A DNA stretch of 12,462 nt from positions 1 to 12,462 of the forward strand of contig JAJYKI010000009.1 of the NCBI GenBank assembly GCA_021788675.1. Direction: 5' to 3'. This document shows positions 6,680 through 12,462 of the stretch, one piece after another (position 1 is the stretch's first letter; each line of letters starts with the position of its first letter). This DNA is from a bacterium. GTDB lineage: Bacteria; Patescibacteriota; Saccharimonadia; Saccharimonadales; UBA4665. The notes beneath the pieces were generated by a model. That model was not told the origin of the DNA. It ran no database searches and saw only the letters and a program-made list of their open reading frames with translations. The translations under genes and the position numbers were made by a program.

Positions 6680-8098
6680 ATGCCCGCGAGCGATAATACG
6701 CCCAGCTTACAGCCATCAATTTTGGTAATTTTCGGTATTACCGGAGATTTGTCGCGCCGTAAAGTCCTGCCGGCGTTGCACAATTTATGCCGCGACGGGC
6801 TGATTCCGGACAACACTAAAATAATCGGCATAAGTCGCCGGGAAGTGTCCCATGACGAGATCATGGGGATCATAAAAGACAGCTTGGCTGCAAATCCCAG
6901 CGGCATTGACCAGGCAGCACTGGATCGCCTGGCCGCCTGGACCAGCATGTTTAAGCTCGATCCGGTTAGTGACGCCGATTACGAAAGCTTGAAAGCAAAA
7001 TTAAACCAAATCGAAACCGAGTCCGGACGCTGTATGGACCGCCTGTTTTACTTATCCATCCCGCCGCAAGTCTATGCTCCAATCATAGATAAATTGGGCC
7101 AGCACGGACTGAACCAAGGCTGCGACCATCAGTTAGGGCAGGCTAGAATCATGATCGAGAAACCGTTCGGTTATGACGTCTCCACGGCCGAAAAACTTAT
7201 ATCAGATACCAATCGGGTATTTCGCGAAGAGCAGATTTTTCGAATCGACCATTATCTGGCCAAGGAAACCGCCCAGAATATTTTAAAGTTCCGCCGTCAC
7301 AATCCTGTCTTTTCCAAACAGTGGAATTCAAGGCACATTAAACGGATCCACGTCATCGCCAAAGAAAGCATTGGTATTGAAAACCGGGTCGCCTTTTATG
7401 AAAGCGTCGGTGCGATGCGTGATTTGGTACAAAGTCATCTCATGCAATTACTGGCCCTCACCGCCATGGACATGCCCGAACATTTATCGTCTGACGAAGT
7501 TCATGCCAGTAAACACCGCTTCCTTGACTCACTGATTCCGCCGCACGGAGACGTTTTAAAGCAGGTAGTCCGCGGGCAATATGACAGCTATAGACAAGAG
7601 GTTAATAATCCGGCGAGTAACACCGAAACATTCGTGTCACTGGTACTTAAGAGCAGCGACCCGAACTGGCATGGCACTGAATTTCAACTGACAACAGGTA
7701 AATCCTTGGATGAAAAACTGACCAAAATAATAGTTTACTACGGCGAGGGCGGGGACACTAACGCCTTAACTTTCCGCATCCAACCCGACGAAGGCATCGA
7801 CGTCAACCTGCTAATTGAAGAACCGGGCTATACGAACGCCCTACAGGAAGTCAAAATGAACTTCAGTTACAGCCAATACTTTGACACATCCGGACATGAC
7901 GCTTACGAGCGGGTTTTGGTTGATGGCATGCGGGGCGACCATCTCCTGTTCGCCACTAAAAGTGAAGTCATGGCCGCGTGGCGCTTATTACAACCGGTCT
8001 TCGATTACTGGCACAACCATAGTCAGGACCTGGTCATTTACCCTAACAACGGCCCGGGACCATCGACGACACACTTAAACCTGAGTTACAATAATTAA
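6680..8098 (+). CDS. zwf: Glucose-6-phosphate 1-dehydrogenase
   Basis: The enzyme oxidises glucose 6-phosphate to 6-phosphoglucono-lactone with NAD(P)+, the entry step of the oxidative pentose phosphate pathway. The 472-residue length is close to family norm. The nucleotide-binding motif FGITGDLSRRK spans residues 18-28, EKPFG 160-164, and the active-site block RIDHYLAKE 188-196. The second catalytic histidine, His253, is in QSHLMQ. The block is usually RIDHYLGKE, so Gly194 is replaced by Ala, a mild change. The start at ATG 6680 has AAGGA (6666-6670) nine bases ahead, inside the end of gnd. It is the last gene of the operon, placed after the enzymes that act downstream of it. Confidence 0.96.
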   Translation: MPASDNTPSLQPSILVIFGITGDLSRRKVLPALHNLCRDGLIPDNTKIIGISRREVSHDEIMGIIKDSLAANPSGIDQAALDRLAAWTSMFKLDPVSDADYESLKAKLNQIETESGRCMDRLFYLSIPPQVYAPIIDKLGQHGLNQGCDHQLGQARIMIEKPFGYDVSTAEKLISDTNRVFREEQIFRIDHYLAKETAQNILKFRRHNPVFSKQWNSRHIKRIHVIAKESIGIENRVAFYESVGAMRDLVQSHLMQLLALTAMDMPEHLSSDEVHASKHRFLDSLIPPHGDVLKQVVRGQYDSYRQEVNNPASNTETFVSLVLKSSDPNWHGTEFQLTTGKSLDEKLTKIIVYYGEGGDTNALTFRIQPDEGIDVNLLIEEPGYTNALQEVKMNFSYSQYFDTSGHDAYERVLVDGMRGDHLLFATKSEVMAAWRLLQPVFDYWHNHSQDLVIYPNNGPGPSTTHLNLSYNN

Positions 8099-8122
8099 GT
8101 TGGTAAAATTTTTTTAACTTAA
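8095..8122. repeat. AT-rich inverted repeat between zwf and the MarP-like gene
   Basis: TTAAGTT (8095-8101) pairs with AACTTAA (8116-8122), overlapping the zwf stop. A run of seven T sits inside the loop and right arm instead of after the stem, so this is not a standard terminator. It may weakly separate the two transcripts. TAAAAT (8104-8109) could alternatively serve as a -10 element for the next gene. Confidence 0.25.
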
Positions 8123-8141
8123 ATTTCGGGGTAAGGGTCTA

Positions 8142-9314
8142 ATGGTCGTAGATGTTATTATCCTAATCTTACTGTTCAGCGCCGTCATGCGGGGCAGGGA
8201 CATTGGCTTCGTACAGCAAATTTTCTCGACCGTCGGCTTCATAGGTGGCTTGCTGCTTGGTGCTTACATCCTGCCATTTACATTACCGCTGGTGCACACG
8301 GCGCTATCACGTTCGATCATCACTTTGGTAACCATCCTGGGTACCGCCATGATTACATTGAGTCTGGGCGAATACCTGGGCATGATACTTAAGCATAAGG
8401 TCACGGCCCTAAAAGACCTCAACCATCTGGATAACATCTTGGGGTCGGTTATAAGCTTCGTGTCTGTCTTGCTCGGCATCTGGCTAGGCGTCGCCATCCT
8501 CAGAACCCTGCCTTACATCTCTTTCCAGCAATACGTCAACAATTCGCGCATCATTGCCGTGCTTGATCAATATTTACCGCCGGCTCCCAATATAATCGCC
8601 GACCTAAGCCATTTAGTTGATCCGAACGGTTTCCCGCGCGTCTTCATCGGCAATGAACCGGCACCAAAAACCAACGTAGCACTGCCGCCGTATAGCGCGA
8701 TAGCGGCAGCGGTAAATCGCGATGCTAGCTCAGTCGTCAAAATCGTCGGCGATGGCTGCGGCGGCATAGTCGAAGGCTCCGGCTTCGTGGTTAAGCAAGA
8801 TATAGTCGCCACCAATGCCCATGTGGTCGCCGGTATCAGCCGGCCTTATGTCGAAGACAATAATGGCAATCATCTCGCAACGGTCATTTATTTCAATCCC
8901 AATTTGGACTTAGCACTACTCAAAGTCTACGGCCTGGCAGGCGGTCCACTCACTATATCCGATTCGGTCGCGGCAGATAATACGAGCGGTGCGATCATAG
9001 GCTACCCGGGCGGCGGCGGTCAGAAGGCCGACCCGGCGGTAATCATGCAGCACTTCATGGCTACCGGTACCAACATCTATGACCAAGGCACGACCGACAG
9101 GAACATCTATGAACTGGCAGCCACGATTATACCCGGCAACTCCGGCGGTCCTTTAATTGACACTTCAGGCACCGTATTGGGTGTCGTATTCGCGGAATCG
9201 ACCCAATATAACGGCGTCGGTTACGCCTTAGTCAGCCAGCCGCTCAATGGAATTATCTCCAACTACTCACAATCCTCGGCTGCCGTCAGCAGTGGCAGTT
9301 GTACCAATCAGTAA
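8142..9314 (+). CDS. MarP-like membrane serine protease (CvpA domain plus trypsin-fold domain)
   Basis: The 390-residue protein joins an N-terminal CvpA-type membrane domain to an extracytoplasmic trypsin-like protease. About four hydrophobic segments occupy residues 2-15, 24-47, 57-79 and 98-120. The triad is His227 (TNAHVV), Asp256 (LDLALLK) and Ser334 (PGNSGGPL). Spacing and total length closely match mycobacterial MarP (397 residues, triad 235/264/343), which is needed for acid and oxidative stress tolerance. Cys206 at the start of the protease domain and Cys387, four residues from the end, mirror the structural disulfide known in MarP. AAGGG (8133-8137) is a good ribosome site four bases before the ATG. 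The gene lies 43 bases after zwf and converges on the VKOR gene with only eight bases between stops. Acid-stress function here is inferred. Confidence 0.92.
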   Translation: MVVDVIILILLFSAVMRGRDIGFVQQIFSTVGFIGGLLLGAYILPFTLPLVHTALSRSIITLVTILGTAMITLSLGEYLGMILKHKVTALKDLNHLDNILGSVISFVSVLLGIWLGVAILRTLPYISFQQYVNNSRIIAVLDQYLPPAPNIIADLSHLVDPNGFPRVFIGNEPAPKTNVALPPYSAIAAAVNRDASSVVKIVGDGCGGIVEGSGFVVKQDIVATNAHVVAGISRPYVEDNNGNHLATVIYFNPNLDLALLKVYGLAGGPLTISDSVAADNTSGAIIGYPGGGGQKADPAVIMQHFMATGTNIYDQGTTDRNIYELAATIIPGNSGGPLIDTSGTVLGVVFAESTQYNGVGYALVSQPLNGIISNYSQSSAAVSSGSCTNQ

Positions 9315-9322
9315 TCAAGGGC

Positions 9323-9925
9323 TTATAAATGCTTGCCGTAATAGTACCAGAAGTGATGCAACAAAAAAGCGATCACAACTATAAACCAGACTATTAATAT
9401 GTCCAGATGGTGACGACGCGACCAGCTATAGCACTTATCCAAACCAAACCGTTTCAAAACTACTATCTTGTTATCCAGCGCATACATCCAGCCGTACCAA
9501 AAGGTGACAGTAGTTATAAAGTCGACCGTAAGACAATAAGGACAGAGGGCGTGAATCGAATAAACACTCTTAATGAGGAGGGCATAAGCCCCGATTAAAC
9601 CCAAGCTTATAACCGTCAGAAAAGATCGCCAGTACAGCTTATTGAACTTAGCGCCGGCCAACATGCTAACGCCAACCGTTAACAAGACGGCAAAGGCCGC
9701 GATACCGTAAAACGGATAGGGCAAACCGAATATCGTGTCGCCCTTGCTGTTAATGACACTGCCGCAACTGATTACCGGATTAAGGTTGCATGACGGTATA
9801 TAGCTGGAGTTATGAGCGATCGATAGGGTGTCATAGGAAAGCATTAATGATGCTACCAGACCGACGATCCCGGCCACTGCAAGTATGTAAGGGAAAACCT
9901 GGTTCAAGCGGTTTTTAGTTTTCAT
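9323..9925 (-). CDS. Vitamin K epoxide reductase (VKOR)-family disulfide-bond catalyst
   Basis: Bacterial VKOR proteins re-oxidise disulfide-forming thioredoxin-like partners and pass electrons to quinones, replacing DsbB. This 200-residue membrane protein has about five hydrophobic segments. All four functional cysteines are present: the loop pair Cys46 and Cys54 (PSCNLNPVISCGSV) and the active-site Cys128-Cys131 (CPYC). The loop serine before Cys54 (SCGSV) fits the family. No thioredoxin domain is fused, so a separate DsbA-like partner is expected elsewhere. It starts 40 bases after the permease stop on the same strand, so it is likely the third gene of that operon. AGGAT (9939-9943 region) is a weak, distant ribosome site. 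Its neighbour across the convergent stops carries two likely disulfide cysteines. Confidence 0.93.
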   Translation of the reverse strand: MKTKNRLNQVFPYILAVAGIVGLVASLMLSYDTLSIAHNSSYIPSCNLNPVISCGSVINSKGDTIFGLPYPFYGIAAFAVLLTVGVSMLAGAKFNKLYWRSFLTVISLGLIGAYALLIKSVYSIHALCPYCLTVDFITTVTFWYGWMYALDNKIVVLKRFGLDKCYSWSRRHHLDILIVWFIVVIAFLLHHFWYYYGKHL

Positions 9926-9965
9926 TACTATCTATTCTATCCTATTTTAGAAAATCTTTTCAGGT

Positions 9966-11174
9966 TCAATCATTGCGCAGAGCGTCAATCGGCTCTTTGC
10001 GGGCGGCTCTGATCGCCGGTACCGAACCGAAAATGATGCCTATCAGGATCGACACCACGGCAGCCGCCGCAAAAACCGGCCACTGCATCGCCGGCGCCAG
10101 ATTGGTTGCGGCACGCAAACTGAAAATTGCCAACACGGCCAGAACGATTCCAATCATACACCCCACGATACTCACGGTCGTCGATTCGATCAAAAACTGC
10201 ATCAGTATTTGCCGATTGCTGGCGCCGATAGCTTTGCGAATGCCGATTTCGTGCATTCGTTCCGTAACCGAAACCAGCATAACGTTCATGATACCGACTC
10301 CGCCCACGAATAAAGACACGATCGCGATACCTAAAGTAAGTTCGGTCATCAGATTCAATATACTGGTCGAACTACCGGCAATCTGACTGGGCAAAAGCAC
10401 CGAGAAGTCAGCCTGACCGCCATGACTATTTAAAAGTGTCGTCTTGATCTTCTTAGCCACCGCTGGCAAGAGTGCAGCTTTTTTAACTTTAACTAATATC
10501 TGGTAAACCGGATTATTATAAAGGGACATCTGGTCAGCCGCGCCAACCGGTATAAAGACGGCATTATTAAATAGCGTATCGTTCGCAAACGGCGTGGTTT
10601 CAAAGCTATTTAAAACGCCGTCAACCACGAACTGCTGATTTCGCCAGGTAAAGCTATAGCCCAGAGGAATCGGATCGTTAAATAAACCGATGGCCGCATT
10701 CGATCCCAGGACGGCACTAAAAGCGTTCGAGTCCTGATCATTGAAAAACGCCCCGTAAGCCAGAGTTTGATTAAGTACCTGCGGCAGATTCTGAGTCGTA
10801 GCGAATACAATGCCGTGGCGCAACGTCTTATCCCCGGTCGGCAAACCGGATAAGACTTCCAGTGGCACACTTACTTGCACGCCCGGTATTTTAGCGATAG
10901 CTTTGGCGTCCTGATAGGTCAGTGTCGATACGAATGGTATGCTGGTCAACCCAAGACCGGTCGGATCCTGAGAACTAGCCCCGACCGTTATAACGTTTTT
11001 AGAAAAAGCGTTAACCTGTCCGGTAATTGAATTTTTTACACCCTGAGCAATACTGACAATTACAATCGCGCTGGCAACCCCAACGACAATACCGAACATA
11101 GTCAGCAGACTACGCCAGCGATTAGCCCGCATGGTTACGACTGCCGCCCGAATGTGACCAACGTTAATGCTCAT
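9966..11174 (-). CDS. MacB/FtsX-type ABC transporter permease
   Basis: The 402-residue protein is the membrane half of a type VII (MacB/LolCE-like) ABC system, which does mechanical work across the membrane instead of classical channel transport. One membrane helix near residues 22-45 is followed by a large extracytoplasmic MacB core domain (about 50-265). Three C-terminal helices then form the FtsX domain (about 270-300, 325-352, 368-388). The cytoplasmic coupling segment HEIGIRKAIGA (308-318) is the typical FtsX signature. The start codon overlaps the ATPase stop by four bases (ATGA on the minus strand), so the pair is translationally coupled. The stop is TGA. Known relatives export peptides, macrolides or lipoproteins; the substrate here is unknown. 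No MacA-like adaptor is encoded in the window. Confidence 0.93.
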   Translation of the reverse strand: MSINVGHIRAAVVTMRANRWRSLLTMFGIVVGVASAIVIVSIAQGVKNSITGQVNAFSKNVITVGASSQDPTGLGLTSIPFVSTLTYQDAKAIAKIPGVQVSVPLEVLSGLPTGDKTLRHGIVFATTQNLPQVLNQTLAYGAFFNDQDSNAFSAVLGSNAAIGLFNDPIPLGYSFTWRNQQFVVDGVLNSFETTPFANDTLFNNAVFIPVGAADQMSLYNNPVYQILVKVKKAALLPAVAKKIKTTLLNSHGGQADFSVLLPSQIAGSSTSILNLMTELTLGIAIVSLFVGGVGIMNVMLVSVTERMHEIGIRKAIGASNRQILMQFLIESTTVSIVGCMIGIVLAVLAIFSLRAATNLAPAMQWPVFAAAAVVSILIGIIFGSVPAIRAARKEPIDALRND

Positions 11175-12055
11175 CGTGTCCGCTTCTTTCTATTCTTGCC
11201 GCCACTTGTCCGGCGCCTGGTCTTAGTCTTCTTCTTGGTTGGCACTTTGGAAGTTTCGTAGTCTTTTTCCGGTACCAAATTCATGAGCAAGGACACACCC
11301 GCCAGATCATCTTCGACTGTTTTTTTAGCGATACTGTACATCTTATCGCGGGCGGTTTTAGCAACCTCGCCAACCGCCGTCTTCTCATCATGAATAATCA
11401 TGCCGTCATGCATGTAGACGACCCTGGTAGCATATCTGGTCAATTCCGGATTATGAGTCACGAAGATTATGGTATTGCCCATTTTATGGATTTCACTTAA
11501 AAGCTCCATGACCAAACGACTGCCGGCACTGTCCAGGTTTCCGGTCGGCTCATCAGCAATAATGATTTGCGGGTTATTGACTAACGCCCTGGCAATCGCC
11601 GCACACTGGATTTGACCACCTGAAAGCTGGGATGGGTAAAAGTATTCGCGGTTCTGCATGCCGACTCGTTCCAGCATGCTGCTGGCATACTTAAGGCGCC
11701 TGGTCTGCCCGATGCCCTTATACGCCAATGGCAAGGCGACATTTTCTAGTACCGTCAGCCTAGGCAAGAGATTATATGACTGAAAGATAAAGCCGATCGT
11801 ATCGCGCCTTAATTTGGCCGCTTGAGCGGTACGCAGGCGATCGACGTGCCGGTTCTGAAGCTTGTAAGTACCATGCGTCGGTTTATCCAGTAAACCCATT
11901 ATATTGAGTAACGTACTTTTACCGCTGCCGCTCGGTCCCATGATGGCCACAAACTCATTTTTATTAATTGAAAGATTGACCTCGTCTAACGCTAGGGTTG
12001 TAGCGTCACCGAAGCCGTACAGTTTCGATACGTCTTCTAATTTAATCAGTGCCAT
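11171..12055 (-). CDS. ABC transporter ATP-binding protein (MacB/LolD type) with basic C-terminal tail
   Basis: This 294-residue ATPase drives the coupled permease. Walker A is GPSGSGKST (40-48), the signature LSGGQ is at 144-148, Walker B ends in Asp168-Glu169 (IIIADEPTGNLD) and the switch His is His201. Two features are odd. After LSGGQ the usual QRVAIARA reads IQCAAIARA, so the common arginine is missing. The protein is also about 65 residues longer than a typical LolD subunit and ends in a tail where 13 of the last 22 residues are Lys or Arg. Such a tail could bind phospholipid head groups, nucleic acid or a partner; no function is assigned. The ATG at 12055 lacks an obvious Shine-Dalgarno. 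It is the first gene of the ATPase-permease-VKOR operon and is divergent from the tRNA. Confidence 0.94.
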   Translation of the reverse strand: MALIKLEDVSKLYGFGDATTLALDEVNLSINKNEFVAIMGPSGSGKSTLLNIMGLLDKPTHGTYKLQNRHVDRLRTAQAAKLRRDTIGFIFQSYNLLPRLTVLENVALPLAYKGIGQTRRLKYASSMLERVGMQNREYFYPSQLSGGQIQCAAIARALVNNPQIIIADEPTGNLDSAGSRLVMELLSEIHKMGNTIIFVTHNPELTRYATRVVYMHDGMIIHDEKTAVGEVAKTARDKMYSIAKKTVEDDLAGVSLLMNLVPEKDYETSKVPTKKKTKTRRRTSGGKNRKKRTR

Positions 12056-12132
12056 TCTTAACTAAGAGTGTACTTCTATAGTTTGCCTATAAGCAAGTTT
12101 TATTGTAGTAATTTATTCTTTAAAGATTTATG

Positions 12133-12138
12133 TATAAT
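12133..12138 (+). promoter_or_regulatory. -10 element of the tRNA-Ser promoter
   Basis: A perfect TATAAT lies 10 bases before the mature tRNA 5' end, so transcription would begin almost at the tRNA itself. No good -35 element is seen at the usual distance; the region upstream is AT-rich. Confidence 0.5.
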
Positions 12139-12148
12139 AAGTTGCGTC

Positions 12149-12236
12149 GGAGGGGTCGCCTAGTGGCCTATGGCGCACGCTTGGAAAGCGTGTTGGGCGC
12201 AAGCTCTCGAGGGTTCGAATCCCTCTCCCTCCGCCA
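12149..12236 (+). tRNA. tRNA-Ser, anticodon GGA
   Basis: The 88-base sequence folds as a class II tRNA. The acceptor GGAGGGG pairs with TCCCTCC (12226-12232), the last pair being G-U. The anticodon stem CACGC/GCGTG (12176-12180, 12188-12192) encloses TTGGAAA, with GGA at 12183-12185 reading UCC/UCU serine codons. A long variable arm follows, as expected for serine, then the T arm GAGGG-TTCGAAT-CCCTC (12209-12225). The discriminator is G12233 and CCA (12234-12236) is encoded. It converges on pyrH, with 51 bases between; no clear terminator is visible there. Confidence 0.97.
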
Positions 12237-12287
12237 CTTCGAATCCACTAGCCATATTTTGCCATCTCTAGATCAGACAAACGGATA

Positions 12288-12462
12288 TCAGGGAGCCGGA
12301 TTAATTTTCGTACCGGCCGATTCGCCTTTAGCTGCAGCCAGTATATTGCCGGGCTTCATGGCATCAAACACAATAATCGGTAAATCGTGCTCCAGCGCCA
12401 GACCCATAGCCGCTTTGTCCATAATGCGAATATTGGGATTACTGACAGCCTCTTCGCCGGAT
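12288..12462 (-). CDS. pyrH: UMP kinase, C-terminal part (cut by the window edge)
   Basis: The minus-strand reading frame entering from the right edge encodes the last 57 residues of UMP kinase, which phosphorylates UMP to UDP in pyrimidine nucleotide synthesis. The stop is TGA at 12288-12290. Recognisable family features are NIRIMDKAAMGLALEHDLPI followed by IVFDAMKPGNIL, where IMD-x-x-A and the F-x-x-x-K-P-G-N block are typical of the amino-acid-kinase fold near the C-terminus of bacterial PyrH. The final GTKINPAP matches the usual GT-containing end strand. The start and catalytic N-terminal part lie outside the window. Frame and similarity are clear. Confidence 0.9.
   Translation of the reverse strand, partial: SGEEAVSNPNIRIMDKAAMGLALEHDLPIIVFDAMKPGNILAAAKGESAGTKINPAP

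Noticed and set aside
9973..10386. Plus-strand open frame of 137 codons opposite the permease gene.
   Set aside because: Antisense to the conserved FtsX domain, and its composition is that of a shadow frame.
1..12462. Possible use of UGA as a sense codon (as in Gracilibacteria/Absconditabacteria).
   Set aside because: pgl, the permease, the ATPase and pyrH all end at UGA at the expected family length, and no gene needs UGA read-through.
1..12462. CRISPR arrays, insertion sequences, attachment sites, toxin-antitoxin or phage genes.
   Set aside because: No regularly spaced repeats, transposase, integrase or phage motifs were seen on either strand.

Overview
The window looks like chromosomal DNA from a small-genome bacterium of the Candidate Phyla Radiation (Patescibacteria). 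Saccharibacteria (TM7) is my favoured guess, though this is inference. In support: genes are tightly packed, GC is about one half, the envelope carries a CvpA-trypsin (MarP-type) protease and a stand-alone VKOR, the MacB-like transporter looks streamlined, and several genes are short family versions. UGA is a true stop in at least four genes (pgl, the ABC permease, the ABC ATPase and pyrH), so the genetic code is standard. That argues against Gracilibacteria/Absconditabacteria, which read UGA as glycine. I see no phage, insertion sequence, CRISPR or toxin-antitoxin signature. This is housekeeping and envelope DNA with a few unusual pieces.

Layout from left to right. (1) A membrane-anchored HtrA-type serine protease without a PDZ domain lies on the minus strand (50-859). 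(2) A 374-base gap (860-1233) holds a good plus-strand promoter and a stretch rich in inverted repeats; it reads as a long structured leader or a small RNA. (3) A plus-strand run follows: a small unrecognised protein (1234-1500), a Y-family translesion DNA polymerase directly behind it (1510-2748), an aldo/keto reductase (2801-3775) and a PIG-L/LmbE-type deacetylase (3821-4552). (4) A 179-base leader ends in a perfect hairpin that buries the likely ribosome-binding sequence of a one-RRM RNA-binding protein (4732-4992). A strong intrinsic terminator follows (5014-5047). (5) Next comes a complete oxidative pentose phosphate operon, pgl-gnd-zwf (5092-8098), in reverse of the reaction order, with pgl and gnd overlapping. 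(6) A MarP-like membrane serine protease (8142-9314) converges on a minus-strand operon. That operon is transcribed ABC ATPase (12055-11171), FtsX/MacB-type permease (11174-9966), VKOR (9925-9323). (7) At the right edge are tRNA-Ser(GGA) (12149-12236, plus) and the C-terminal end of UMP kinase pyrH (12288-12462, minus).

How the parts may work together. The pgl-gnd-zwf operon converts glucose 6-phosphate to ribulose 5-phosphate and reduces two cofactors, which could supply reducing power to enzymes such as the aldo/keto reductase. The envelope group (two trypsin-fold proteases, VKOR and the ABC exporter) concerns extracytoplasmic protein quality and disulfide chemistry. The MarP-like protease has two cysteines placed like the structural disulfide of mycobacterial MarP, so the neighbouring VKOR could help oxidise it. 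The small protein and the Y-family polymerase form a likely DNA-damage-tolerance pair.

Positions 1-49 hold no gene I can support.
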